DNA of 64,000 nucleotides, from assembly GCA_031963445.1 (NCBI GenBank), contig JASSUH010000001.1:2418001-2482000 (forward strand). Direction: 5' to 3'. Position numbers and translations under genes: made by a program. Within the stretch, counting starts at the first letter, position 1, and each line of letters begins with the position of its first letter. This DNA is from JASSUD01 sp031963445. GTDB lineage: Bacteria > Pseudomonadota > Gammaproteobacteria > Burkholderiales > Burkholderiaceae. This document shows, piece after piece, positions 8,414-18,600 of this stretch. The notes under the pieces were generated by a model that saw nothing but the letters and a program-made list of their open reading frames with translations, ran no database searches and was not told the origin of the DNA.

Positions 8414-9502
8414 TTATTGACTCAATGACTTGCTAGGTTTAGCTGACGGCATTCCATCGACGATTTCATCATTCACAGGCGCCTTGGCAATGCCAATTGA
8501 AACACGAATCTTGTGTTCAATTTCTGCCGCGAGGTCTGGGTTTTCGCGCAAAAATTCGCGCGCATTATCTTTACCTTGTCCAAGGCGCTCGCCGCTATAG
8601 CTATACCAAGCACCTGCTTTCTCGACAATTTTCTCTTGCACACCCAGCTCAATAATTTCGCCTTCTCTGGAAATTCCTTCCCCGTACAGAATATCGAAAA
8701 TAGTCTCACGGAACGGAGGAGCGACTTTATTTTTGACTACCTTCACGCGCGTTTCAGAGCCAACCACTTGATCGGCTTTTTTAATCCAACCAATACGTCG
8801 GATATCCAAACGTACTGAAGAATAAAACTTCAGCGCATTCCCCCCTGTGGTCGTTTCTGGATTGCCGAACATCACACCAATTTTCATACGTAACTGATTG
8901 ATGAAGATCACCAAGCAATTCGTACGACTAATGGTACCGGTGAGTTTACGTAGTGCTTGCGACATTAAACGGGCTTGTAGACCAGGCAACGAATCTCCCA
9001 TTTCCCCTTCGATTTCGGCTTTTGGCACGAGCGCTGCGACTGAGTCAATCACAATCAAATCGACCGAGCCTGAACGCACCAACGCATCCGTTATTTCAAG
9101 CGCTTGCTCGCCGGTATCTGGCTGAGAGATCAACAAATCAGGAACATTAATGCCAAGCTTGCTCGCGTACTGCACATCAAGTGCATGTTCTGCATCAATA
9201 AATGCGCAAGTACCACCCAGCTTTTGCATTTCTGCAATCACTTGCAACGTCAATGTGGTTTTACCCGATGCTTCCGGCCCATAAATTTCTACGACCCGTC
9301 CACGTGGCAAGCCGCCAATGCCAAGCGCTAAATCTAAGCCAAGTGAGCCAGTAGACACAACCTGCACATCTTCAGCCGCCTCTGCATCACCCAGACGCAT
9401 CACTGAACCTTTACCAAATTGCTTTTCTATTTGCGCCAGTGCCGCAGCCAGTGCCTTGTCTTTTTCAGCTGACAAACCCTTGGCTTTCTTACTTTCTTCC
9501 AT
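8414..9502 (-). CDS. recA: Recombinase RecA
   Basis: DNA-dependent ATPase for homologous recombination and for stimulating LexA self-cleavage. 362 residues from the ATG at 9502, which follows GAAGGA with 6-base spacing; a GTG one codon earlier is possible but less well placed. The Walker A motif GPEASGKT is at 75-82, followed by the FIDAEHALD and VIDSVAAL (Walker B) segments and loop L2 FINQLRMKIGVMFGNPETTT. In the upstream 200 bases I found no CTGT-N8-ACAG LexA box of the usual betaproteobacterial form. Confidence 0.98.
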   Translation of the reverse strand: MEESKKAKGLSAEKDKALAAALAQIEKQFGKGSVMRLGDAEAAEDVQVVSTGSLGLDLALGIGGLPRGRVVEIYGPEASGKTTLTLQVIAEMQKLGGTCAFIDAEHALDVQYASKLGINVPDLLISQPDTGEQALEITDALVRSGSVDLIVIDSVAALVPKAEIEGEMGDSLPGLQARLMSQALRKLTGTISRTNCLVIFINQLRMKIGVMFGNPETTTGGNALKFYSSVRLDIRRIGWIKKADQVVGSETRVKVVKNKVAPPFRETIFDILYGEGISREGEIIELGVQEKIVEKAGAWYSYSGERLGQGKDNAREFLRENPDLAAEIEHKIRVSIGIAKAPVNDEIVDGMPSAKPSKSLSQ

Positions 9503-9821
9503 CACTCATCCTTCATTAGAACCGATGTAACGTCAGGCTAAAAATAGACCCAACGTGGAAATAAATATTTTGGCCAACATCATAACTCAAGCGTCAAGGA
9601 TACTCTCAAATGCGGTCGACAAAGTCAGTCAGCCATTCGGAGAATAAATGGGATGAATTGGGGAAAGTATAGATAACTAAAAGGCAAGAAGCGCCTTTAC
9701 TGCCAGCGCATTGACGCATTCGGATAAATTTAGCCCCCTCCCCCCAAAGAAGGAGGAACGCTAATGTTTATGCCATTACAAAAGGTAATTTGATAATAGA
9801 AGTGTGCATAGAGTAGGATGC
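9503..9821. other. Intergenic region between recA and the patatin gene
   Basis: About 319 bases that hold the presumed recA promoter. No strong sigma-70 pair or LexA-type box stands out. Positions 9690-9730 (GCCTTTACTGCCAGCGCATT) resemble a worn family B fragment. No gene is seen. Confidence 0.4.
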
Positions 9822-11456
9822 CTATCCGAAGAAAGTCGCCATTCTAGCGAGACCTGTTTTTGCGGATGAACTACTTGATTCAAGCCCTTTTACCACTTCT
9901 TTATAGAAGTCGATCTGCGCATCCTTCACATACGGAGGCAATAAATCATAATTTGGCTCTTGGTTAGGATGACCCGCCTCTTTAACAGCAATTTTTTCCT
10001 CTTCGCTTAACGCATTAACCGCATCCGACACACTTGCAAATATCTCAGTCCAAGCTTGATTCTTATGTATTTCTAAAAAATTACCGACACTAATATCGGT
10101 TAATTTTTTAGCTTCATCGATTTTCTCTTTAGAGGCATCTACATCAAATGATTCGATCTCACCGTTATCTATAGCCACTACGTTGGGACCAGCGTTATGC
10201 CATTTACGATTATCTTGCACACCTCTTTCGACAAACTTAGGATAATTTAGAAACCACTGCGCCACGTGATTAACTACTGTTGTTACAAGACTCCCTGCGG
10301 GATTTTTATGCAAAATATCGTTTACTTCAGTGATGTATTGCTTGCTAGCATAGATAAATAACAACGTTTCAGCTCGTTTGGGGTCTCCCGCCACCATCGT
10401 CTGCGCGTCATCCACCGAATAAAAAACTTCTGCTGGGTTTCTACTTACCAAACCACCATCCGTATAGCGCCGACCTTGTTCCTCAACCTCTTGAACGAAC
10501 AAAGGGATAGACATGGAAAAACGCCCTGCATCAACCATAGGTATGGTTGGCGTATTTTCCGCATTAAAGACCTCTTTCTCTAACTCCATAGGGAGCTCTT
10601 CAACAGCTTTATCGCTGTCAATAATTTTAGAGGCGGTAACGGTGATCTTTTTGAAAATGACTGGATCGACCTGATGTAATAAAGCGTTATCGCTAAACGT
10701 AATCATTTTCTCAGTTCTAGGTGTCATGTCTCCTTCGACCCATTGACTCTGTTTTAAAAAATTGAGCCTATTCCAGTTCTTTGAATTTTCTTCACGCGTG
10801 CTGCCCAATTTACCTGCGCGGTATAGGTTCTCTGCTTTACCCCAAACTTCTGATTTTTTTAAGTTGTTCGAGACTGACTCCGAAGTCCATTGATCAATTA
10901 TGCGCACAAATTCTTGTGCCGTTTGCTGCCAATTTTTAGTGAAGGTACTGACTATAACCATCCGCATAATGCGTTGCATCAAGCTAGAAAATTTAGCGGG
11001 CAAGCTTTCAGGTATCAATGCGAGAGAAGGATACATCTGACTAAAATTAGGAGCCGATCCAAACAAGCTAGGAATAGAAACGGTCCCCATTTTGGCGTCT
11101 AACTCTTGTGGCGACATACCTGAGCCGAGCAGAATCGCTACCAACGATCCCGAGGAACAACCCGAAATATTTCTCACACCATCAAAAAACGGCTTTCCCA
11201 TCCTCGTTAACGCATGCGGCATCACCCAACCAGACAAGGCAGCACCAGGTAAAACTAAATTTCTAATAGTGGGCGCCTTACGCAATAGAGGAATTTTTCC
11301 ATCGGCTGTTTTAAAAATTTGAGGAGCCGTACGCATGCTAACGGCCTCAGTTGGAGCGCTTACCGGCTTCTGTTGATCAGACTGGCTAGCATCGCCGTAA
11401 TGTTTCATCAATTGAGTTGCGGGGGAGAAAAAACTAGGTAACGTGAAGTTAAACAT
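9822..11456 (-). CDS. Patatin-like phospholipase, possible effector
   Basis: Predicted lipid acyl hydrolase of the patatin family, which uses a Ser-Asp dyad to cleave phospholipids. Visible residues are the nucleophile motif G99-C-S101-S-G103 and the catalytic Asp in D333-G-G335, inside a fold predicted around residues 65-345. The glycine-rich oxyanion loop is atypical: PGAALSGW (70-77) rather than GGGxxG. About 60 polar residues precede the domain, with no classical signal peptide, and about 200 residues follow. The N-terminus is polar, rich in Ser, Gln and Thr. This fits an injected or intracellular phospholipase effector of the ExoU/VipD kind, or a defence phospholipase; context does not decide. 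It lies alone on this strand downstream of a tRNA gene. Confidence 0.82.
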   Translation of the reverse strand: MFNFTLPSFFSPATQLMKHYGDASQSDQQKPVSAPTEAVSMRTAPQIFKTADGKIPLLRKAPTIRNLVLPGAALSGWVMPHALTRMGKPFFDGVRNISGCSSGSLVAILLGSGMSPQELDAKMGTVSIPSLFGSAPNFSQMYPSLALIPESLPAKFSSLMQRIMRMVIVSTFTKNWQQTAQEFVRIIDQWTSESVSNNLKKSEVWGKAENLYRAGKLGSTREENSKNWNRLNFLKQSQWVEGDMTPRTEKMITFSDNALLHQVDPVIFKKITVTASKIIDSDKAVEELPMELEKEVFNAENTPTIPMVDAGRFSMSIPLFVQEVEEQGRRYTDGGLVSRNPAEVFYSVDDAQTMVAGDPKRAETLLFIYASKQYITEVNDILHKNPAGSLVTTVVNHVAQWFLNYPKFVERGVQDNRKWHNAGPNVVAIDNGEIESFDVDASKEKIDEAKKLTDISVGNFLEIHKNQAWTEIFASVSDAVNALSEEEKIAVKEAGHPNQEPNYDLLPPYVKDAQIDFYKEVVKGLESSSSSAKTGLARMATFFG

Positions 11457-11821
11457 AGAGTCAGATAGAGGTTAGATTGAAAGCTATTTTTTTTATGGTT
11501 ACAGCACGGTCAATTAGCCCGACAAAAGGCATCTTTCCCCGTTGTAAAGAGAGTAAAAAATCAAACCAACCAGATCTATTTCTATGCTCGTATATCTCGT
11601 TACGAAAGAGCGGCTTTATAGATAGAGAACTATCGAGATAGGCGAGAGAAACAACAAAGACTAGCCCTTGTTTCAGCGCCACTGAGGCAAGATGAGAGGA
11701 AGTTGTTACCTAAAAATTATTGAAATGCTTGATTGAGTAACTGAGGGAACAACTGAGGGAGCAACTGAAGAAATAACCGAAAAAATAACTAAAAGACCGT
11801 AGCTAGATAAAAAAATTTGAG

Positions 11822-11858
11822 TATAATGCCGCTTCATTTCATGTTGCGAAACATGAAA
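11822..11858 (+). promoter_or_regulatory. tRNA-Met promoter -10 element and leader hairpin
   Basis: A perfect TATAAT at 11822-11827 precedes the tRNA by about 50 bases; no good -35 box is seen. A 9-bp inverted repeat (TTTCATGTT / AACATGAAA, 4-base loop) spans 11837-11858 between the -10 box and the tRNA 5' end. Confidence 0.55.
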
Positions 11859-11876
11859 TATCTCAAGTAGGCCTGT

Positions 11877-11953
11877 GGCGAATTAGCTCAGTTGGTTAGA
11901 GCAGCGGAATCATAATCCGTTGGTCCGGGGTTCGAGTCCCTGATTCGCCACCA
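11877..11953 (+). tRNA. tRNA-Met (anticodon CAT), elongator type
   Basis: 77 bases including the encoded CCA. The acceptor stem GGCGAAT pairs with ATTCGCC. The D-arm is TAGCTCAGTTGGTTAGAGCA, the anticodon stem GCGGA/TCCGT encloses loop ATCATAA giving CAT, and the T-arm contains GGTTCGAGTCC. The G1-C72 pair excludes the initiator tRNA. A lysidine-modified tRNA-Ile with CAT is possible in principle, but the sequence fits elongator Met better. Confidence 0.95.
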
Positions 11954-12371
11954 TTTTTTATACGGCTTACAGCTTTACTATCCCCTCTAGTGTGTTCCGC
12001 AGTTCTCGTTTTTTTCATTTATCTTCTATTTAGCTTCGTTCTGTAATTTGAAAATGATCTGATCAGACAAACTAATCTCTCTCGGCATTACCAGACGTAT
12101 CTTCTCGTCATATTTTCGTTGGCATGCTTGAGTAATCGCAGACTGCTGCAAAATCCTCCCGCTCCTTTCTATCCGCTCCAGCTTTAGCCCATAAACCTCA
12201 AAACAAAAAAGCTTCAATACGGCTAACAATTGCTTGCTGTACTTACCAAGCTCACTTTTGCATTTTCAATCTCAAACAAGGCTGTACTGCTATTACTTGC
12301 TACTGCAGCTGTGCTGCTCATAGTAAATTCCTCATCTTTAAAGATGACGCCATTTTTTCACGCTGAAAGCA
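11954..12371. other. Intergenic region after tRNA-Met
   Basis: About 420 bases without a convincing gene. Two minus-strand frames are visible: a 67-codon frame starting TTG at 12229, and an overlapping frame of about 32 codons starting ATG near 12322. They may be remnants of one broken gene. No integrase or direct repeat of the tRNA 3' end was seen here. Confidence 0.4.
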
Positions 12372-12446
12372 ATAAAAAAGCCCTTTTTAAGCCGCCTCCT
12401 AAAGCTTGAATAGTATTCAACTTACAGAGGTGCTTTAAAGGGCTTT
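12372..12446 (-). terminator. Long-stem terminator, copy 1
   Basis: Just after the 290-residue coiled-coil gene, on its strand, GCCCTTTAAAGCACCTC pairs with GAGGCGGCTTAAAAAGGGC and is followed by TTTTTTATT. Nearly the same 70 bases recur at 13439-13510 after the neighbouring paralogous gene. Confidence 0.8.
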
Positions 12447-12469
12447 TTCGATTGAACTGGAAGAAGAAC

Positions 12470-13342
12470 TTAGTTTGTTTTTTGTGCAGCTAAAAGAGCG
12501 GCGAATCCTGTTAATATTTCTTGCTGTTGCCGCTTCAGCATTTCTTCTTGTTGAGATGCGCGATCCTTTTTTAACTCTTCAATCATAGCAAACAACACTG
12601 CTTTCTCTTGCCTAGCCCTATCTAAAATAGCTTCTCTTTCTTCCTTAGCCTTCTTTTTTTCTTGGACAAAAAACTCATTCTGTTGAGCTACAAGCTTTGT
12701 CTGCTGAGCGAAAGCTTTTGTCTGCTGATCGAGAGTTTTTTCAAGAATGGCAACTCGTTCTGCCAGCTCAGACATAGTAGATCTTTGCGCTTCGGGACTA
12801 CTAGATTGAGGCCGTAACAACTGCCCCGCCTTCACATTCTCAAGAATAACCGAACTCCCTAAAACTTGATCTCGCTTCAGTTCTGCAACTTCTGAAGCAT
12901 TGCTTCGAACATCCACATCAGAATCATTAGATCCGCTGGAGGAATTAAAGTCGCTAGCGCCTTTACGAAGCAGGCTGCCGTACTGTAAAAACAGCGTGCC
13001 TATCTGTTGCTCCATTTTTGCGCTTTTTTGTGCCTGCTGCTCTATTTTAGATGTCCCTATTTGAACTAATGTGGCTAATGAGCTTAGCGTTGAGGTTAGC
13101 GACTCTATTGAAGTAGCCTGAGATTGATAATACTTCAGCAGTATTTGTATTGACTCAGTCTGCGCTGCTATCGCTTTTGAATTGTTTTCTATCGCGCCTT
13201 CTATCGTTTGATTGGCTTGGCTTTCTTGATCAGCAACGTGTTGTGCTTCCTGTGCCGAACTTGTGGCAGCTTGTCTATCTTGAGTAGCTATTCTTTGCGC
13301 TGCTTGTGTCGTTTGTCTTATGTCGGCAGTGGCATTCAACAT
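12470..13342 (-). CDS. Coiled-coil protein, shortened paralog of the neighbouring 585-residue protein
   Basis: Function not recognised. The 290 residues are almost entirely helical and rich in Gln, Ala, Glu and Ser. Long coiled coils are predicted at about 1-115 and 190-285, the second with repeats of the type QQTKAFAQQTKLVAQQNEFF. Residues around VKAGQLLRPQSSSPEAQRS closely match MQAGQSLRTQSTSPEVQRP in the next gene, and both genes end in copies of the same terminator. The pair therefore arose by local duplication, with this copy lacking the long N-terminal region. No signal peptide. A structural or secreted effector role is possible but unproven. Confidence 0.72.
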   Translation of the reverse strand: MLNATADIRQTTQAAQRIATQDRQAATSSAQEAQHVADQESQANQTIEGAIENNSKAIAAQTESIQILLKYYQSQATSIESLTSTLSSLATLVQIGTSKIEQQAQKSAKMEQQIGTLFLQYGSLLRKGASDFNSSSGSNDSDVDVRSNASEVAELKRDQVLGSSVILENVKAGQLLRPQSSSPEAQRSTMSELAERVAILEKTLDQQTKAFAQQTKLVAQQNEFFVQEKKKAKEEREAILDRARQEKAVLFAMIEELKKDRASQQEEMLKRQQQEILTGFAALLAAQKTN

Positions 13343-13438
13343 TTCATTTCCCTTAAGCTTTTTTAGCTCATCACTGAGATGGGTTAACTCTTCAATATTT
13401 CGCGTTCAATTTTCTGCTTTAGCCTTATATCACGAAGA

Positions 13439-13510
13439 GAAAGCCCTTTATAAGCTGCCTCCAAAAGCTTGAAAAGTATTCAACTTACAGAGGTGCTTTA
13501 AAGGGCTCTT
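13439..13510 (-). terminator. Long-stem terminator, copy 2
   Basis: Near-copy of the structure at 12372-12446, with GAGCCCTTTAAAGCACCTC pairing with GAGGCAGCTTATAAAGGGC. The trailing T-run is poorer (TTTCTCTT). It lies directly after the stop of the 585-residue gene. Confidence 0.7.
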
Positions 13511-13542
13511 CTAACTTGAAGCTAAGGAAATGGGATTTAGTT

Positions 13543-15300
13543 TTATTGCAACTTGGCAGCTATCTGCGCTAAAAGAGCATTTGTTTGCTGCTGTCCTTCC
13601 TCTTGCTTTTTCATCGCTGCTTGGCTTTCTCGAAGCTGAGCGTTTACTTGGTTTAAGGTACTCGCTAATCCTTCTACCTTCCTATTAAGCGCTTTATTTT
13701 CTTCTTCCAGTTTTTGGAGTCTTTCAAGCTCAGGCGTAATAGGTCTCTGCACCTCAGGGCTAGTAGATTGAGTACGTAACGATTGGCCAGCCTGCATATT
13801 TTCAGTAATAGGACTAGGCGAACGAGAATATGTTTGTCCAATGGGCAAGGCGGTGCTGGTCGCCCCCATTGAAACTGTGCGCGCTCTTTCTAAAAGAGGC
13901 GCGACATCTTGAGCTAATTTCCTCTGGGTTTCTTCTTGTTTTCGTTGATTAGCCTCAATAACTTCTAATTTATTGAGAATAGCGTCGTTACTGCTTTGCA
14001 TAGAGGTACTTACAGCACTTGCTGCCATCCCTGCCCCCATTAATGCAGCCGTTCGAGCGACTTCACTTGTACCAAACATATCAACCTCTTTAATAGCGAA
14101 ATCTATATTATTTCTTAATTGTGTTCGAAACGCATTTTCATATTCTATTTTACGAAATGAAGCATCAGAATGCATGATTCCTTTTACTGCCGATTTTGCT
14201 ATTGTTGCTCCACAATTTACTAAATAACCACTGCCTGGGCTAGCCATATGAGCTGCCGCGCTGCCTGCAGCCACAGCTTCTGCTATTCCTTCATGGTGAA
14301 CAAAATCATATACCTTTTTAACAAACCCTGGAGCAGGCGATTTAAGCTTAACCCCTTCTAAGAAGGCTTTTAATTTCTCCAATGCAACTTCAAATGCTCC
14401 AACTGTTGTCAGTCTCTCTCTGTAAGGGGTGCTGGAGGTTGATATTCTGCTTATTATTTGATTGTTTTCAGGGGACGCGCTAGAAAGGAGAGAAGTCTCA
14501 TCTTCTTCAGCCCCCTCTGTTATTAGCCGCTCCTCATTGACTCTGCTGCCCGAAAAAGAGAGGGGCTGAATAGAGTGACTTGCAATTTCATAGGCCTCCA
14601 TGAAAATAGCAGCGCCAACATCCGCATCACTAACGCCCTCGCTTTCTTTCGCTAATTCTATTTCTGCAAGGCAGGCGTTATACGCTTTTTGAATGTGATC
14701 TTTAGCAGATAAATAGTATTCGTGGTCTTTCGTTCTTACTTCTGGATCAATGCGCTTTGCGTTATGTAAATGTTTTTCGTGTAACGCTTCGACTTCTTTG
14801 ATTAATTTTTCAAGCCTGGCTTTGGCTCGTTCTAGGTTAGCAAGGCGAGAATCACTTTTTTTGCCTACCTCTATCTTTTTAGTCGTGCTAAATAGGGATT
14901 TCAACCCTTCTAAGAGAAGCTTCCAATGCCACCACGGTGCTTTTTTTACTTCACGAAAAGCTAAGATGAGCCGCAGGTCGTTCTGTACGCTATAAGGCTT
15001 TCTAGCAACATAGTCTTCAATTAGGGTAATGGCTAGCGTATCTGCTTTTTGTTTGATGAAGGGATCGGCGGTCCTTGCGTCGGAAAGACCTGCGCGCTTC
15101 ATTAAGCTTCCTGATGTAGGCGCTTCAATAAAGAAACCTAAGAAATCCTGGGAGAAATGAGTCTCTACCAGATGCTCCTCAGTGTGGGTAGATACCTTGC
15201 TTTTGAAGGAGGGTCTATAGGCTGCTGCTAGATGTACTGGACTTGCTAAACGCATAGCTCTTTCCTCTCGCACTCGCTCAATATGTGAGCGCCTGGACAA
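13543..15300 (-). CDS. Large helical/coiled-coil protein of unknown function
   Basis: Not recognised as a named family. The 585 residues fall into three parts. Residues 1-330 are charged and helical, with coiled coil around 145-215 (LERAKARLEKLIKEVEALHE). Residues about 330-440 hold two Ala/Gly-rich weakly hydrophobic segments (GIAEAVAAGSAAAHMASPG and ALMGAGMAASAV). The C-terminus is Gln-rich coiled coil (QKLEEENKALNRKVEGLAS and onward). The central hydrophobic pair flanked by coiled coils recalls secreted translocator or pore proteins, but this is only a resemblance. It shares its C-terminal half with the smaller gene downstream. Neighbours are patatin and NACHT genes. Confidence 0.72.
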   Translation of the reverse strand: MSRRSHIERVREERAMRLASPVHLAAAYRPSFKSKVSTHTEEHLVETHFSQDFLGFFIEAPTSGSLMKRAGLSDARTADPFIKQKADTLAITLIEDYVARKPYSVQNDLRLILAFREVKKAPWWHWKLLLEGLKSLFSTTKKIEVGKKSDSRLANLERAKARLEKLIKEVEALHEKHLHNAKRIDPEVRTKDHEYYLSAKDHIQKAYNACLAEIELAKESEGVSDADVGAAIFMEAYEIASHSIQPLSFSGSRVNEERLITEGAEEDETSLLSSASPENNQIISRISTSSTPYRERLTTVGAFEVALEKLKAFLEGVKLKSPAPGFVKKVYDFVHHEGIAEAVAAGSAAAHMASPGSGYLVNCGATIAKSAVKGIMHSDASFRKIEYENAFRTQLRNNIDFAIKEVDMFGTSEVARTAALMGAGMAASAVSTSMQSSNDAILNKLEVIEANQRKQEETQRKLAQDVAPLLERARTVSMGATSTALPIGQTYSRSPSPITENMQAGQSLRTQSTSPEVQRPITPELERLQKLEEENKALNRKVEGLASTLNQVNAQLRESQAAMKKQEEGQQQTNALLAQIAAKLQ

Positions 15301-15613
15301 ATACTGCGACCCAGTAAAGATATTAAGAAAACTCTTAAACTCCCATCAGTTAGTCACCCTAATATTGAACTATCTCGATAAACCAGCAAAAGACCCTAGT
15401 CTATAAACAAAATTAATTCAAATTAACCTTAGTTTATCCACCACAAACGCCTTTCATTCCGTTACACAAAAAAAGCCCACGCTAATTTAATAGGTGGGCT
15501 ATTTAGGCAACTATAAAATATTTTTATCAAGTCAATTAAGTTGGCTTACCCATATAAAGACTAACTATATGAGTAAGTTTGATAGTCATCGGACTAAGAT
15601 CTTTTTATTTGCA
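15301..15613. other. Intergenic region between the 585-residue gene and the NACHT gene
   Basis: 313 AT-rich bases. They hold the terminator of the NACHT gene at 15467-15500 and presumably the promoter of the 585-residue gene. No gene is seen. Confidence 0.5.
15467..15500 (-). terminator. Intrinsic terminator of the NACHT-WD40 gene
   Basis: On the minus strand AGCCCACC pairs with GTGGGCT around an AT-rich loop and is followed by seven T. It lies about 115 bases after the stop of the large gene and upstream of the next one, implying separate transcripts. Confidence 0.8.
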
Positions 15614-18600
15614 TTAGCGTTGGAATATAGAATTAATGCTATCCATAAAGAATTTTTTGCCAACATTCAGCGCACCACGCTGTTTAAGTAATAAGGAATT
15701 TAGCTCACTCAATCCTGTTGCCCCTTTAAGGTTTGCATCATTCAATGTGAGTGAAGGCCAACCTCTAGTCCATACGAGGTGTGCTTCTGCCTTTTCTTCT
15801 TTGGTTTTAGGAAAGCGGAGCTGCCAGAGAATGGTAGCGCCAGTTTCATCGCCGACAAGCAGTGCATAATCATCTTGCGCTTCTAATTGGCACCAAGCCA
15901 CTGTATTTATAACATCTTGGCTCCCTTTTATTACCAGCTCACAAGTACTACTCTTATCACTCTCCCTCTTCATCCGCCACACTCTCACGGTCTTATCGTA
16001 GTTTGCCGATGCAATAAATTTTCCATCCGGAGAAAAGCTCACACTACTAACCGAAGAAGCATGTCCTTTTAAGGTTTCTAACGCTTCCAAAGACCCGTGT
16101 TCTGTTACCTTCCAAATACGCACCATCTTATCCTCGCCTCCAGATACAACATACTGGCCGTCTGGAGAAAAGTTCACGCTATAAACTTGCTTGGCTTCGT
16201 TTGCTGAAACCCTTTCCTTTTCCGAAGTTGATAGAAGCTTATATTTTTGTTCGGTATCCCATATAAATATTTTCCCATTCCAGCTACCCGCGATAAGGTA
16301 CCTCCCGTCTGCAGAAAAATTTACACTATGTATTGCATCGGCCTCTTCTTCTGATTTCCATAAAAGCTTAGCTGTTTCAGTTTCCCATACCCATATTCTT
16401 CTCTCTTTTCCTGCAACAGCAATTCGCTTTCCATCATTAGAGAAATTTATGCTATTTGCCCACTGTTCAAAATCTTGCCCTTCTTGCCACTGAGGTAAGC
16501 GTTGCTTTGTTTTAGCGTGCCATACCACTACCCTACCACGGCCTCCTACCGAAGCAATATATTGCCCGTCATTTGACAGGCACACACCGTTAATATAATC
16601 ATTAAAAGGACCTCGACTCCCTTCCTCTGGATGACTTAAAGCACCTTGCCGCTTGGCTGTTTTCAGGTCCCATAGATATATGTTGCCATCATCAGCTGCT
16701 GACACAGCTAGCGACGATTTGGGCGCTGTACTAACCACATTAACCCGTTGTGTATGGCCGTCTACTTTCTTTGCAAAAAGATTTGCATTGACTTCCCAAA
16801 GCACGACTCTATTTACCTCTTGTTCATGCATTGCAGCAAACCGTGCATCGGCAGAAAGTATGGTGTTATCAATAACACTATGATTTCCGGGCACAGTATC
16901 TAGCAGGCGACCTGTAAGAATTTCCCATCTATGTATGGTTCCTTCGCCATCTGCAGAAACGATATGGTTGTCGTTAGCAGAAAATCGCACGCTGGTAACG
17001 ACTACATCGTGTCCTTTTAAAGTATGTAAAAGCTTATCTTTCTCTATATCCCATACACATACCGAACAATCTTCGCTACCTGAAACAACAAACCTTCCAT
17101 CAGCAGAAATATCTACACTTAAAACGGGTTTCTCATGAGCGTGCCAGTCACAGATTAAAGTACCGCTATTACTCCATATACATACCTGATGATCTTTGCC
17201 TTCAGAGTCTGCAGGTCCTGCAGAAACAATGTATTGCCCATCGAGAGCAAATCTGATCTGGTTAATTGCTCCAGTGTGCGCTTGCCAACGACTGATCAGC
17301 GTACCCTGTGCACTATTCCATACGCAGATCTGCCCATCCTTATCTGCAGCTGCAATATGTTTACCATCCGAAGAGAAATTGAGGCTCTTAATCTCCCCAA
17401 TACGCCCTTCCTGCAATTCTTTTGATTGCTGTGCATTATTAATATTGAGCACATAGACCTTGCCCTTATCGTTAACTGTAGCGAGAAGACGGCTATCAGC
17501 AGAAAAATCCATACTATAAGGCCGGTTTTTCATGCCTTGAGCAGTCAGTATTTTTTTCCCAGTTGCAGTCAGATAAATATCAAGTTCTCCTTCCCACCAT
17601 CCTATTGCCAATAAAGCGCCGCTAGGGGAGTAGGCGAAGGCAGCAACCTTCTCTTTTCTTTCGATATAAGGCATCTCGGCAAAACGTATTCCGGATAGAT
17701 TGGCCCTTGTGAAGTTAACGTTACGGAACCAGGTTCTAATAGCAGTTACTCCGCTCATATCCGCCCCACTTAAGTCAGCGCCATCAAATTTTCCATATCT
17801 GATATTGGCTCCGGGTATTTTGATATTGGCTAAGTTTCTTCCCTCAAAGGATTCGCCATAGAACACCAATGCAGTGGCTGCATTAGCTGCTGCTATGCTT
17901 AGATCCGCTCTAGTTTTCGAGGCTTCAATACACCCATGTAAATGCATTCTAAACGCTGGTTGCTCGTGAATACGTTCGCTTAAAAAACCGAGAATCACGG
18001 GCTCATTAGCCACAAATAATTGATTAAACAGAGGATTTTGTTGTTTGAATTGTTTCGCATCATCCGCACTCTGCTCTCTCTCTGGCAATGCTTCAAATGG
18101 ATAAGTCATAGATTTTGATTGTGGCCCACAGATAGCGCGCGACACAAAATATTCTTGAATCGATTTATGGCGGAATCGATATTTTCCCCCGTCACGAACC
18201 AACGGAGCATTCAAAATCAATAAGCGTCGCTCTTCACTGCTCTTATCTGCAAAAAATGGCAGCGCTTTCACCATCTCATCATCAGCCCATATGCTTCCCG
18301 TTTGAGTTAACGCCACTGCTATTGCTTGGCTAGCGCTGATCAGCGTCTGTGCAAAACCCTGGGCTAACAATGCCGTGCGTGCCTCTTCTGCATGCAGTGC
18401 CCAGCGTTGTATATATTGCTCATAAAGAGCAATTCGAGTAACAGGGCCTGTCTTTTCCTGCGAGTCTATTAAAGTAGGCAATATATCTAAAGCCATACGT
18501 AGTAAAAAAGGACTTCGCATGGCTTCTTTCAAATCGGGTAGATTATCTAACTCATCTTGATAACGCTGAACGCTCCACCCTGTTGCTAATTTGGAATGTT

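Noticed and set aside
11461..11682. 73-codon minus-strand frame with GTG start just before the patatin gene
   Set aside because: No ribosome site, no recognisable domain, and it fills only the space upstream of a gene; more likely leader sequence.
11837..11858. Hairpin before tRNA-Met considered as a terminator
   Set aside because: It lies between the -10 box and the tRNA and has no T-run on the plus strand.
12026..12229. 67-codon frame starting TTG after the tRNA gene
   Set aside because: Poor start, preceded by an in-frame stop; at best a remnant of a broken gene.
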